DNA of 64,000 nucleotides from Liolophura sinensis. Lineage: Eukaryota; Mollusca; Polyplacophora; Chitonida; Chitonidae. The translations under genes and the position numbers were made by a program. The notes beneath the pieces were generated by a model, which searched no databases, was not told the origin of the DNA, and saw only the letters and a program-made list of their open reading frames with translations. This document shows, one piece after another, positions 1 to 13,739 of this stretch (within the stretch, counting starts at the first letter, position 1; each line of letters begins with the position of its first letter). Where the stretch lies: positions 44,877,385-44,941,384 of the forward strand of contig NC_088295.1 of assembly GCF_032854445.1 (NCBI RefSeq). The letters run 5' to 3'.

Positions 1-227
1 TTCATATAAATAACACACAACCCTATGCTGTTTCAATAGACGGAAGAGAAATTTAGATCTTAAAGGAAAAAAAGACACCAAATAACAAGCTGAAGGGACC
101 TTATTCCTACCAACATTATATGCTGTGTTGGTGGGTAAATATTGAATAAAACTGAAAAGGCTTTCGTTAGCCATCTGTCAGCAGAAGTGGTGTTGTGCGT
201 TACATGTTTTTGTTGCTTAGCTACTTC

Positions 228-249
228 AAAAAAAAAAAAAAAAAAAAAA
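228..249. repeat. Poly(A) run, 22 bases
   Basis: Uninterrupted A run. No retroelement body is recognisable to its left, so I do not call a retroposon. Confidence 0.95.
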
Positions 250-1794
250 GGACGCAGGCCGTTTTATGTCACCAAGCTAGACACTGATCAAAGCCGTTTT
301 CATTATCCTTTCTCGCAGGCAGATCACAAGCCCAATTGCATCTTCTGTAATCTTAGACAGAAGACAATTAACATGCATCCATTAAACAAATTTTACTTGG
401 TAACTTGGAAATGCGTGCAATTGATCTGCGATTGTGCAGAAACACTCTCTGTAACATTTGGCTCCCTTGATAAGAGCACGGCAACAAACCGCAGCCATTA
501 ACTTGCGATTTACGACGTTTGCATTGTCAGTAAGTACTCTCAGACATACATGGGTGAGATCAATATCCCGGAATTGATTAAACCTGTCTAACTTGCTGAA
601 TCTTCCTGCGGTCTGAGGCACATCTTTAGGGTTCTACCCCACTGATGATTCCACTGAGCCAAGCATCCATCCTTCTCCTGCCACTGCCAAAGATTCACTC
701 TCTCCTTCCAAACACATTACCATCAAACTCCTCCAAAAATTAGCACTTTATCATTTCCTAAAAAAAAAAATGCAAATTAACCCAGAAGTAATTCCATGAG
801 TTTTCTTGCCAACAAAAAATATTAATCGCCAGATAGATTAATATCATTCTTTTTCTGAGTCTTCAAATTGAAGAACGTGCTGTTTTAATGTCTTTCAAGC
901 CACGGCAGTTAATACTGCAATAAACAAATCTGAAATACGCTTAACCTCATGAGCTTTAAACAGAAGTTGCTGCAACTTTTTCCATTTATATACTTTAATT
1001 TCAACGATGCTTTTTATTCAAATATCAATAAATGCATGAGCTGCAATCCAACAGTTTAAACTTTTGAGTGAAGTATCTTTTTACTTTTGCTCGCTAAAAT
1101 TTTGATTGATTTCAGAAAAAGTGCTGTAATATGTTGTAGCAATGAGATTAAACTTTGTGACTGCCAATTACAACTGATCATTTCAACCAAATCCATCTAA
1201 ATCATGTCAGTAAAACATGAAAGGCAAGAGATATTCTGCGCGGTATGTAGGGAAGATTACAAACTAAATATACATTTATGGCTTCTGCGTAAAGAAAGAG
1301 GAAAAAACATGGTCGCTTCCTAACCCTTCACATTTTTCAATAATTTTTACACGTTGTATTACTTAGCAATACAAATCACTACCGATAAAGAGTACGCTGA
1401 ATAATTCATCTGAATACAGCCTTGGAAAAGTCCATGATATTTATTGAATAAATTCAAAATTGAAGAAACCAGATAATGGTTTCAATGGGTGTCTGGCATG
1501 AGGGAAGTAAATAGTAATTAGTCTGTCCTGGACACAGACGATAAAGGTAATTAAGATCTGATGATCTGAAATTATGAAGCAGCAGTGAGAAAAGGAAAGC
1601 TATTAAAGTGGCTGTCAGTGACAGGGTGCCTCATAGGGTGTGGGCACAAGACAAATCCCATCCCAGAATAACTCTCCAATGATTATTAGATTGGGCGTGT
1701 CATTGTTAATAGGGAGAGGTGAGAGCAGAGGCGACACTGGCTGATGGGGGACAGGTAAGATTTAGGATCAGTAGCTGAATGGACAATGCAACAA
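250..1794. other. Unique AT-rich DNA, no gene seen
   Basis: Open frames at the left end are short and overlap the poly(A) run. No splice-bounded exon, tRNA or repeat was recognised. Confidence 0.6.
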
Positions 1795-1858
1795 GACATG
1801 TTGGGAGGGGGATGGGGGTCAGGGGGATGGGGGGCAGGGGGATGGGGGTGAGTGGTAG
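1795..1858 (+). repeat. G-rich minisatellite with quadruplex potential
   Basis: Three to four copies of a GGGGGATGGGGGTCA-like unit give at least six runs of four or more G on the plus strand within about 60 bases. This is a strong candidate for G-quadruplex folding, and an unusual composition in an otherwise AT-rich window. The minus-strand frame over it gives only a Pro/Leu/Ile repeat. Confidence 0.85.
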
Positions 1859-3689
1859 TAATAAATCTAAGATCCTGTCTGCTTCCCCAATTATCTCAGA
1901 CGAATCTAATATCACAATAAATATCAAAATAACCCTTTAGTTACCTTAGTCTGATGAGGATTCTGAGCCTGTTGGCAACAATTCACTAGAGGACATTGGG
2001 ACAGATGAAGATGAGCTACCAGGGGTTAAGGGGTTGAAAACATAAGAAATGGAGCTGAACTCTACAAAAGACAAGAATCGAGGCACGTATAAGGATTTCC
2101 ACAGTAGCCCTTGTCTTACTTCTATGCACTGATATTTAACTTGAAACAATCTGTTCTCATTTACTGTAAATGACCAAAAATTTTGTCTGTTTGTCCTGAT
2201 TCTGAGAGTTCTTTTGATTTTAGAGAGGTTTTTGAGGTTTGCTTGGAACATGGGATGATATTCTACTACTGCAAAATTGCAAGTTTCAGCACCCAAAATA
2301 ATACTTTGTGACATTTCTTTGCCTCTAAAAATGCACTTTTGTGGGTGAAATTTAAGTCATTTAGGATATTCTTGAACTGTTTTGTTGATTCTCAGTATGA
2401 CCTGGAAATTTGTCGATGAGGTATTAATTATATCAGCTGGTATTTATCTTCAATGCCACCATTGTGTTTGTGTGAAGGGACATTTACCAGATATGTTCAT
2501 CTAAGCATCCTACAAGGAGTTATAAGGACGCACAATCCAAAAATTATGCAGCTATTTAAGATTGAGAACTAATATTTGAGTCTGCCCACCTCACTGGTCA
2601 AGGGCAGATGGGCTGTATAATGGGAGCAACCATCTTGGCAAATATATGCTTTTACTCAAAATTAAGAACTGCTTACAATTAAATATCAAACTTAAAACTT
2701 GGAGCATTGTGAAACCAGCAACAGTCATCTCATCTAATGCTAATAGAAGTTTAATATTGATAATAATCATGAGTGTCTAAGCGATGGTTGGATGATAGGA
2801 AAATTAACGGTAAGAAGTACCTTTATTTGCCATCTCCAAGAATACTTAGAATATTTAACAGAAATATGTTCTTTAACCCTAATGGAACTTCCCTGCTGAT
2901 TTCCAACATCCACCCTTAGTTGTAAAAGTTCCTGAAGGAAATGGATAGATATAACTTCAGTTATGTAAGTGTGGACATCAAAAGTTTTACAAGGCTTACA
3001 AAAAGTAGGCCAGCCATAAGTTTGTCAACCAATAAACACCCTCATAGGTTTAAGCTAGCTCACCACTGCTGTATATAAACTGAGAGGAAAAAAATCTAAA
3101 CGTTTTCAAATTGGAAAATGAAAAAAAAATGGCAAGAGAAACCATTTCAACTGAACGCCTTTGCTCGCTTTCTTGCAGACGATAAACAAACAGCTCGTGA
3201 AAGATTTGTATACACTGCTGGTGGGAAAATAAACTGTGAGAGGCACAGCCCACTCATAAAAGTGAAACAGTAGGAATGTGCAAGACCTCTTATGACATAG
3301 AATGAGGTAAGGATCAGCCATACTCCCAACAATCACATAATGTCTGTGATGGGTGTATGGTACAGCTTAGCTCGGCCTAATTCTTCCAATATGGCAGGTA
3401 AAACAGAGAAGGAGTGGTCCGCCCTTCCCCCACGCGTGTCTGGCGCAGGTGGTAAATCTACTCAACATGGCAGAATATCCTTCAGGCAGACTGAGAAGCC
3501 CAGGGGAGCGTGTGCATCACACTTATTTTTGCCATCATCTTACCGGGTGAACAATCACACCCAGGGGACTTATACTGACTATGGATATCATGTTTACTGT
3601 TTCTTAACCAGTGATCCATTTTTGTACCAACATAATAAAACTATACCTTATTGCATTGATATTTGATGTCAATGCCACAACAGTTAACA
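1859..3689. other. Unique DNA, no supported gene
   Basis: The minus-strand frame at 1946-2314 ends in a Ser-rich stretch and the plus strand has a short acidic frame at 1951-2046 after TTACCTTAG. Neither has a partner exon. A 7-base stem TCTGCCC/GGGCAGA lies at 2581-2608. Frames near 3.1-3.7 kb are not protein-like. Confidence 0.55.
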
Positions 3690-4470
3690 TACAGCATTCT
3701 GGTGGATGACTTAATATCATGACATGCATCATACTGCATTCTGGTACCTGACTCAGCCTATATCAGGTCATATACAAGAATATACTATTGCACTCTGGTA
3801 GCCATCTGACTCAAAATCCTTGGACATCAATCATATTGCATTCTGGTACCTGACTATATACCACAACACTGTAATGTATACAATATTGCATTCTGCAAGT
3901 AATACTTGGACATCTATACTGCATTGGGAATGACTATACTTGCATCTATCATACTGCATTCTGGTACCCTGACAATATACCAGAACATTGTTAGATGTAT
4001 ACAATATTGCATTCTGGTAAGTAATACTTGGACATCATACTGCCATTGTAATAACTAATACTTGGACATCTATATTGTATTCTGGTACCTGACTATATAC
4101 CAGAACATGTGCATGTATACAATATTGCATTCTGGTAAGTAATACTTGGACATCATACTGCATTGTAATAACTAATACTTGGACATCTATCATATTGTAT
4201 TCTGGTACCTGACTATATACCACAACACGTAAATGTATACAATATTGCATTCTGGTAAGTAATACTTGGACATCATACTGCACTGTAATAACTAATACTT
4301 GGACATCTATCATATTGCATTCTGGTACCTGACTATATACCACAACATGTAAATGTATACAATATTGCATTCTGGTAAGTAATACTTGAACATCATACTG
4401 CATTGTAATAACTACTACTTGGATATCTATCATATTGCATTCTGGTACCTGACTAAATACCAGGACACTT
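3690..4470. repeat. 120-bp tandem repeat array
   Basis: TCTGGTACCTGACTATATAC recurs at exactly 120-base spacing (4081, 4201, 4321, with a partial at 4441). Earlier, slightly diverged copies start near 3842 and 3961, and more broken copies run back to about 3690. Each unit contains two related halves, both starting from an ATATTGCATTCTGGTA motif, so the unit looks like a dimer of a ~60-base ancestor. Because 120 is a multiple of 3, the minus strand shows a 153-codon open frame with a 40-residue repeat (4035-4496); I regard that as a by-product. Confidence 0.92.
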
Positions 4471-7298
4471 AAACACAAAAGCATACAACTAAACAATTCA
4501 AATTTATTTTAACATGTCCTCTGACATAATTTTCAAATAATAGTAAAAAAAAAATAACAATCCTAATATATATCAACCACAATATTTGGTGCAGAACAAC
4601 CAGTGTCCCGTCTATCTCATTTATAGCATAAAATTCCACAGTGAAACCTAGAGCAGAGAACTTGAGCTTCACAATAAAATTGCCAAGTAGGTGACAAGTA
4701 TGGTTAAAACCTGAATGATGTAATGTCTGAAACACTGTCCCTGAGCCCCAGAGTGCCAGGAGCGCTGTCCTCACAGAATTAATAATGAATGAATGAATGA
4801 GTAGGACTATATGCAACTTTGACATTACTGCAGCCATGTTGTGACCATATACATTCGCCATACTCTGCGAATGCATAACTTTTCCATTTCACGGCCTATA
4901 TACTCACCTTTTTGGAAAGAGTCAGTTGTGGCACAGAACTGGCTATACCCACAGTCTGACTGTAGCACATCAGTTTCTCTAGAACATTTAGGGTTGTCAT
5001 GGTATCAAAAGTCCTTCACACCAAAATTTTATGTCCAGTCTTAAGAGAGTGCAATACACATGTACATGTATGTGTGGTATGTCTTGTACAAGCTGCTGTA
5101 CAAGTAAACTGAACAGCATAAATTGGGCATGTATGCAAGGCTCTGGTTTTTCTGGGAAAACAATTTTGGAGACCAGAGAGCCTGGGCATAAATCACCAAC
5201 ACAAATCTGTCATCAAAAGAAGTGTGAGTTGAAAAAAAAATTCTGCATTCAATTTGGTACAGGTTCTAAGGTTCTAGGGACGGGAGCTTGGTTGAAGAGA
5301 AATGATGCCTTAATAGTGCCCAAATGAACTATGACACTGTGGTCAGGTTCAGAGACGGAATTCAGACAGCATGATGACAGGGCATTTCATTTCATTTCAC
5401 GTAATGCCTGATGTCTAGGTCCTATACCCAATGGAAATGGGTGACTTAAGCTTAGACAAGAACAACTTATATAAGCACAGCTGGGCATTTTTCATTTTGC
5501 TATTCCTGCATTGTAGCCATCTAATTTATATGGTTCATAATGGAATCAAGAACTTCTCTGAGTGACTTCTAATTCTGTGGACAAAAAGTAAAAATATAAA
5601 ATACAAAAAAAAAAACATACGAAACAAAAAGAATGCCCTACAGCAAGAAGCCTGCCTAATGAATTTTCAAGATGGTGCTGTCAGTCTAATTTTGTGAAAC
5701 ATCTTTGCACGCTAGATCTCTGGAAGCTGTGCATTAGAAACACATGGTCCAAGTCTGTTGGCCACTACACAGGAAATACACCCGATGCAGTATGTATACC
5801 CAAAACGTCAAGACATGATACAGAATTAAAAAAAGCCTCTGCTAAAATTACATCATCATTTCGGCAATTCGCATGCAGTGGTGGGGCACAGGAATTTGTC
5901 TTGCCTCTTTTCAATTTCAACTTCAGGGGTATTTTTTTTTTTTTTTTTTTTTTTCAAATCACTAACTCATTTTTCATGGCAAAGGTGAGAACTAGGTGTA
6001 GAGGTTAATGTTATGAGCTCGGGAGGAAACGGCATCATCTTTTTTCCTTCATCCCATTCTTTATCCATCATGACGGGAAAAGCTTCAGCATGGGAAGCTG
6101 TATCGAGTCTCTGATAGCTTTTACACGTTTTAGTGGAGAAAAACCAAAATATGGTAATTCCGCAAAAAGTTATTTGGAGAGGGGGAACATGCGTGTTGCA
6201 ATGTGGCCAACAGGCCCTCTGACTCAATCGAATCCAAACTGACAAGCCGTTGGGTGAAGTTCTGTCTGCCAGTGGTAAAACTTCGATACAACTCTTCCTC
6301 CACAAACTGTAGATGTTAGCTGCAATGCTCAGCTTTCTGCCCAAGGGACTGATCCAAACCTGACAGAAACACAACTATTTCCTCCAAGCAAACACTAGCC
6401 ATTTCACAACAAAGACAGTTAGACACACAGTTTTCACATCATATTTGCATATCAGCTTTTTTTATCAATACCAAGACTCCTAATCAAGAGCTGAGCAAAC
6501 ATACTTCAGCAAACGCACTCTAGAAAATGTCAAACCATGGCTCCAAGGAAAAACCGTCCCACTTGTTTTTTTGTCGATCATAAAGGGACACATTTTGAAC
6601 AAAAAGTAGCCACTCTTAAGTTCAGTTCTCAGAGAATAAACAGCATAGGAATATTGCTTAGAGACGAGACAATTTATATTATCGTAGATTCTCCAAGAGT
6701 AACTGTAGCAGGCTACACTCGTTCAGTCAGAAGTACGTTCAAATAGACTATATAAGCATATGGTTGCTTTAAAAAATTAAGGAAAAGAGAGAACTCTTAG
6801 CTATGTGAACCTAAAATGTCTACTGCTCATAAAATGGCAGTCAAGAAAAGGGAACATGATGCACATTTTCAAAAATATTGTCTGAACAAACACAATTATC
6901 TTTGTAGTTTTAATTACTTCTACCTTCAAATGCTATTTCAGCTGAAGCTTATAATTCCCAAAAGCGAATCAAATTCATTGGCATTTAACCAGACACACAG
7001 GAAAATACACCTGCTCTTTCCCAGAAGACTAGACACTGCTTTTATACTTCAACATTGATATTTTAAGTGATATTTGGGGAAAAAAATGTTCTTACAAAGA
7101 TTTCTTTATTGTCATAAAATTTTTTATTCAGTTGTATTTTTTTTTCTGTTGGTATCTTCACAGTTTCTCTTTTGTCCCTATGATCTACACTGTCATGCTT
7201 GGCAAATGGGCCACAACTAGTGTTAACCACAAACTGAGTACCAGTACATGCATATAGGTATACCTTATGCATGCCACTGTCAGCAGGAAAATCTATTG
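4471..7298. other. Unique AT-rich DNA, no supported gene
   Basis: It contains an (AATG)n run at 4784-4800 and the 5.93 kb poly(T). Frames of 98-135 codons (4469-4876 minus, 5031-5327 plus, 5967-6374 minus) show no motif, no good start and no splice framing. Confidence 0.55.
5932..5954. repeat. Poly(T) run, 23 bases
   Basis: Uninterrupted T run, with no recognisable element to the right. It could be a pyrimidine tract or the tail of an old insertion. Confidence 0.95.
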
Positions 7299-7547
7299 AT
7301 TTATTATTTGATTGGTGTTTTATGCCGTACTCAAGAATATTTCACTTACACCCTGGCAACAGCCAGGGTTATGGTGGGAGGAAACTGGGCAGAGCCAGGG
7401 GGAAACCCACGACCATCCGCAGGTTTCTGACTGACCTTCCTACATATGGCCCGAGAGGAAGCCAGCATGAGCTGGACTTGAACTCACTGCGAACGCATTG
7501 GTGAGAGGCTCCTGTGTCCAAACCAACTTAGCCACGGAGGCACCCCC
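7299..7547 (-). mobile_element. V-type SINE, near full length, diverged
   Basis: Reverse-oriented copy. The tail TTTATTATTTGATTGGTGTT is at the left; the body passes through GGTGGGAGGAAACTGGGCAG and the head ends with GCCACGGAGGCACCCCC. The tRNA-like part is shortened: about a dozen bases between the A box and the CTCCTG motif are missing relative to the 44.8 kb copy. I do not see a clear target-site duplication, so this copy is older than the 44.8 and 55.6 kb insertions. Short frames over it are shadows of the SINE. Confidence 0.88.
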
Positions 7548-10464
7548 AAAAACAAACATCTAAAAAGATGTGCCTGAAAGTGATATCACAGATGATTTGA
7601 TCATACATGCCAGTGCAATAGTTTGAACAAGCATGTACCACAAGATCCAGTTCAAAAATGTTTTTTAATTATCACAGTGGAGACAGGACAAATCAGTGTA
7701 GAGTAGTGAGAAAGATGATCCACTATGGCAGGGCCCCGCATGAATCGCTTCATAAAACACCTGAGCACTGCATGTCCACTTGGTTCATGATCAGTTTCTA
7801 TGCAATGTGACAGTTTGTATTTTAATTTCTATCATGAATTCAGATAGCTGCATATCCCATGTTTTTTTCTTTCAAACCAGTATTGTACTTTTTTCACATA
7901 TGTGAATTCCAGGAAAATTCTCACATTCACCCATAAATTTTCCCTACCTCTATACAGAACATCAGTAACTTGCCTTGATTATGTTAGAAATTAAAGATGA
8001 ATATGAGCAAGGTATATGTATTACACATATATTTGGTATAACTCTTGTAAGCAATACATTATTTTTTTCAAATGACTGCCATTTGACAATTGGAACAGAG
8101 ATTAGAACAGGTGCCATACATGTGTACATTGACAAACCAACAGGTTGATCATGGAGATTTTTATTTATTGAAAATTCTTCTTTCAAAGATAGCTTAATTA
8201 TTATACATTAATCCCACACTTAATATAGAGCAGCATCTCTCGTTCATACTATTTACAAGTAGGTGGATAGAGTAATGAGGTAAAATTGCATGGTGACATA
8301 CTCTCAAAAGCAATGACTAATTGAAAAAAATAACATTTGCCCAATTTTCCTGTATTTGTCTAAGTTGTCATACCTCAGAAATAATTTCTTTCAGCATAAA
8401 TTTTTTCTTAAATTTTGCTACTTTAGATTAAATCTGTGTGAATCTGCAGATGTGGGGCTATTAATGCTCCTTATTTTTCATTCATTCTGAAATCTTTCTA
8501 AAGCCATCAATATTGTGGATGACTTGCATAGCCCAACAGCCATTTATGACCACCTGTCGAAGCATTACACAGCTAATTTTTTGTCATAAATGCCTCCGCT
8601 TTTTTTTTAGCAAACCAACAATTTTGCAGGACATGCGGTGTGAGTCACAACATGTGATCAGAATGTGAAGCAAAGCCAACAATTCCGACGTCAGAAAACT
8701 GGATCCCGATGGAATAATCCTCAATATTAATATTCCCATCCTTGAAAAAAAAAAGTCATTTTTTTTGAAAATTGTCAGGAGTCAGGTCACCAAATTATTC
8801 TCCGCAAAACCTTCAACAGGCACGTTTGAAATGCTCATTCCTCAAAACGTATCCACCAACACTGCAAATGTACCACTGTCTGAAATGGTCATGAAATTTG
8901 AGGGGATATGATAATCTGGATTCTTGAGGATTTGGCTGGCTGGCCGATTTCTCCATGAAGGTCGAAAGAAATTCCTTTATGCATATTTAAGAAGTCATTA
9001 GTCACAAGTTTCTTCAGACAATGCAGTAATTTGGATGCTGGATATTGGGCTAGGCCCCATCCGTTCCCTAATTATTTATTCATACACTGCCCCATATCAG
9101 CCAGATCACTTCCAAGAGACAGTCCACGTTACCATGTCCTCCTCCATCATATCATACTGCTCTATCTTTTGCAAATTCATAGCTTTGAAACAGCAAGGTA
9201 GTTGGGGTGTTAATTGGTAGTTTCACATGCACAATTTCTTTACTAAAAAAAAACCTTTACAATCACCAACTATTTTAAAAAATACAGTAACTAATTTTGA
9301 GTTTATTAACCCCTAGCCAGCATGTTTGACATTTTGTCTTATTTTTTGCTAGTTTTAATTTAAGATCATAGATAAATTTATGAACCAGCTGCAAATAAAA
9401 GCCTAGTGACATTTGTAATAAATAAACAAGTAAACCGGACTCTAAAACGCACTTCATGGATAAGTGTAAATGCTTCTAAGATAACACCAGGACTGCAAAA
9501 CAGCAGAGCATGTAGTAGTTCTGCAATAGTTATCTCCCCTTGTCTGAAGCCAATATTTGTCCTCACATATACCTGCATGTCATAAACAAGGTGTAATTTT
9601 ACTTACAGTACATGATTATTATTTATCAGCATCTTCAAGAGTCATGAATTTACTGGAGGTCAATGAGGGTCGAGGAACCTACAGTGCTCAAATATACTAA
9701 CAACTTCTGGCTCTTAACTGACAAAGTTTGCCACATGTGAGGTACATACATTTGTATCTCAACAACATAGACAAGCAATTTTCCTGTGTGAAGTGTGACA
9801 ATTTCATTCTACATCATTCAAAAACTATTGTGTCAAGGATGTTCTGTCAACACCTAAATTGTGAATTTCTCTCCTGTTGGCAAATATGGACAGGGTGCTT
9901 ACGATGTCTTTCAATCGGGATGTCATAGTTGTATCTAATTTTGCTTAACCTGGGGTTAATTATCGTATAAGCATCAATATTTATTACATCAATACTGTGC
10001 TTTTGTGAACCGTTCCAATCAAAGTGCGACTGAAGATTCCTTTACTCTTTACTTGATCTGGAAAGTATCCACAGATTACGACTCTGAAACTTCAACTGGA
10101 TGTCATACCTAGAATACCGACTGTCTTAACCCACATCAGTGGAAACTGATGACTGTTTAATGCATCTTGCCGGCTTCAATTGGAATTTAGCTTTTAGCTG
10201 TTACATATTACTTTTGGAACTGGTGTTTTAGGTTATGATATTCTTGTTGGTATACAAATGTCAGACTTGATGCCCAGCTTCAATGGCTGCAACACTGTGT
10301 TGACTGTCTCACAAACTCCGGAAACCACCAACCATGAAAACATGGGAATGTAGATAATTCTGTGTCTGTTATTGGATTGAACTTGCATCTTATATTTTTT
10401 TGTTGATGGAAGACATGCATCTTAGCACTGGATTATGGCTGGATCCCTCAGTAAACATCTATAG

Positions 10465-10486
10465 ATATATATATATATATATATAC
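10465..10486. repeat. (AT)n microsatellite
   Basis: About eleven AT units following ATCTATAG. Confidence 0.95.
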
Positions 10487-12661
10487 AGTAAATCTTCAAA
10501 CTTTTCAACATCTTAACCACTTCTTTTTCAGTGGTATTTATGCATAAAATTATTACGAAAATGACACCAAAAATGATATGTTATTACAAATGCAAGCTTT
10601 GTAAAACTGCTCAAATTATTTGTCTATGTCCAACAGGTCTCTCAGAATGTTTCAAAATATTGGTTGCAGACACGATTGAAAAGGTTGAAGAAGTGGGGTA
10701 TATGTCTATCCAACAAGTTCCTAATCAAGCGGATGATCTCAGGCTTCAAATTACCACTGTGCCTTGTTTGGCTCGACACAATATTACTTAATATGCTTTG
10801 TCTTTACGCTACATGTACAAAGGTTCGGCATGACCACAAACTACACCCACCTTAACACTTCTAATTTCTAAGCGAATCATATTCGGTCAGAGAGAAGCCC
10901 TTCATCCCATACAAAGCCCTGAAATTACAATTAAAGATCCATTACTGATGGTACTTTTAATGGAATTCCTGGTAGAGGGCCTACTTAACTATTTTAAAGG
11001 TATGACCCAGCTGTAAATATAAAGTAATGGAAAACTACAAGGTAATTACTACGCCACTGCCAACATCTCAAATCTACCAAACTAATGGTCACAATTTATG
11101 ATAGGCGACTCATACTTTGATCAATTTCCCTCCTGGGATGAAATCCCAGACCAGACAGCTTCCAGTGGTTTGGTAATTGTGATGTCTGTGTGTTTTACAT
11201 TTGCTGTAGGACAAAACATATTGTTTGTGAGGACACACAGACAGAAACCTGCTGATTTACACAGCCATTACATCTAGGTACATACCCCAGCAGGATACCT
11301 AATCCACCATCTATCCTAGATCCTCAATAAATTTCACCACAGACATTGTACACGTTTTGGCGAATTAGAAGGATTGTTATCTGATCTCAACACTTTTTTT
11401 TATTTTTTACTTCTGTGAAGTTGACATGTCCCCTTATATGAACAATAAATTTCAGTCTTACAGGAATTTAATCTTATGTTTTCATTCTGAATGTGAAGTC
11501 ATACTTTTAATGGTCGAATAAGTGGAGGATTTATGGTATGTAGTATATAGTTTACAACTTTCGTCATTTGGGAACCAAACTGTAATAGTTTCTTGCCAAT
11601 GGGGACTTATCTAGTTGTGCGGTGAGGAAGGCTTATGAGCTGATATCATGTGGACAGTCTGTCTCATCTGAGCTGATTTAGATAGAAGGATTATGTTGTA
11701 AAGACCCCCAGTGTGGCCACATTTGGTCATCTTGGGGGGATATCGAATGTCAAAGAGATCCTCTGGGAGTCTAATGGTAGTTGCTTCACCCACAGAGACC
11801 CACTGAAAACCATCAAATAACATGTTCATGTACTATACAGGAGACATTTGCCGAACATCCTCAAGGCATGTTAGAACATTGGCGCCCAATTTTTTTTGGT
11901 TATGTTAAAAGTAACTCCTCTATCATAATACCTGATTTCAAATAAAAGTTGACCCATAAAACAGGAAGATGGCATCAGGGATGAAAAAAAAAAAACAAGT
12001 GTTCTCAGAGGATTGCTTTCACAACTACTGGTTTTAGCTTTTAAAATAATACAGCTATGCCACAGGCCAAAACAGAATGAAAACGGACATAATTTTGTGA
12101 AAATGGAAAAAAATTAGCCAGGAACTGTTAACTTGACTTTGTGAAGCGATGTACCAAGTTCAATTCAACACGACAGAAGTTTGCAAAACTCTTTTGTGAC
12201 AGACAGACGAAATGACTGACGTGGTAGAAATACTCATATTCCATTTTTTCGGACAAAACTTCTGTTCAACAACTAACAAGACAATAGGTTCACCATCTCT
12301 CTACCAGATATAGATTAATGTAATGACAGTAATAAAAAAGTCACACAAACAAGAAACCTCAATTCTTCACCCCCCTCCCCCTGTCAATTATACTCCTCAA
12401 CCTTAACACAGAAATGGCGTAATGTAGTATACGGGATAAAAGCAGTATGATAACAGGTGACATATACCTGGTAAAGAATCCCTTACATGGTGAGAGCTCT
12501 TCTCTTTCAGGATATGCATCAATGGGAAGTGCTAAATCAAGTAGAAAGGGAAGCCGTTTAGGGAATGGATATGATTTATTCTGAGTGATGAAACCAATCA
12601 CTAAACATACACTAGCGCACATTTGACGCTTGCTTTCCTAGAGCTTCTGTCAAGAGCCCAA

Positions 12662-12662
<1 letters not shown>

Positions 12663-12719
<57 letters not shown>

Positions 12720-12740
12720 ACAGAGAGAGAGAGAGAGAGA
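12663..12740. repeat. Compound (TA)n-(GA)n microsatellite
   Basis: About 27 TA repeats (12663-12717), then TCTAC, then about nine GA repeats (12722-12740). This is the longest simple repeat in the window and a likely polymorphic site. Confidence 0.97.
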
Positions 12741-13398
12741 CAGAATAATGTGTCAATGCTTCATGGCAATAAGCCACTCTTCAACTAAGTGAAATTATCA
12801 AAGAGAAAAAAAATCACAATGCCAATTATTACTTTTTCTGCTTGTTTGATCAACTGATGGTTGTTTAAAGCCATACGCTTATGATATCTATCAGTTTTAT
12901 GGGTGGAACCAGAGTGCCCCAGTCGTAAACCACTGAATTTTCCTAATGAAATTACAGATAAATTTCTCCGTACACCATTACAGATATGACGGGCATGCAG
13001 TTCAGCTCAGATGATTTGTGATTCATGCTTAACTATGCCTAGGTGAGTTGGTCCATTTAAGTCCCAAAGCGGTTTGGGAGACTTACAAGTACTCATTTGT
13101 AGTTATCGGGAATATCTTATATGATTGGCAAAAGCATCTGCTTCCTTTCCTTAGTTTCCATAGGACAGTGATGATTTATCATAAATTCTTGTCTGGCTTG
13201 TCTGAAGATACAACACCTGCAACCATTACTAGATTGACACAGTATAACAGAAGACTTACAGCATAGACAGTAAAACCAGAGCAGCGACGACAGTGTGATA
13301 ATTTGCAAATGGTCTTGTCAGTCTATATCAGATAGGGTTGTATCCCAACTGTTCATGTAAGTGCTTAAATAGTAGATGCAATACACACTAGATCACAT

Positions 13399-13504
13399 TC
13401 CTCCCAGGCTCTGCTCACTTTCCTCCAACCATAATGCTGGCCACTGTGTATAAATATTCTTGAGTACTGCATAATTAAACTCTATGCAATTAAATCAATA
13501 AATA
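13399..13504 (+). mobile_element. 5'-truncated V-type SINE with 12-bp target-site duplication
   Basis: Only the 3' half of the SINE is present: CTCCCAGGCTCTGCTCAC, then CTTTCCTCCAACCATAATGC, the ATATTCTTGAGTACTGC tail and a degenerate A-rich end. ACTAGATCACAT at 13387-13398 and ACTAGACCACAT at 13505-13516 match at 11 of 12 positions. They are best read as a target-site duplication that has picked up one change. 5' truncation with a duplication is the footprint of incomplete reverse transcription. Confidence 0.82.
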
Positions 13505-13739
13505 ACTAGACCACATATCTGTGCCGTTCTATTCCATTACTGATCATAAAATGCTTAAAACAGGTAATTTAGCCTATATGGTTGAATATAATTTTAGCAT
13601 ATCACAAATTTATTTCCAGCCATTTCTTTTCTACAATTTCAAACTTTTGACCTTGTAAAGACATAACTGGGTGGTTTCAGAGATAAAACTGATTACTAGT
13701 TAATTCATTCAAACCCAATAGCTCACAGTTTCAACTTCA

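Larger units (their letters stand above)
7548..13386. other. Unique AT-rich DNA, no gene seen
   Basis: Apart from the (AT)n run at 10.47 kb and the compound microsatellite at 12.66 kb, nothing structured was recognised. All frames are under 90 codons. Confidence 0.55.

Noticed and set aside
228-249. Poly(A) run as a processed pseudogene tail
   Set aside because: No coding or SINE-like sequence precedes it and no flanking duplication was found.
4469-4876. 135-codon minus-strand frame
   Set aside because: AT-driven composition, no motif, overlaps the edge of a tandem repeat, no splice framing.
5967-6374. 135-codon minus-strand frame
   Set aside because: No recognisable domain or splice signals; residue composition is unlike a conserved protein.
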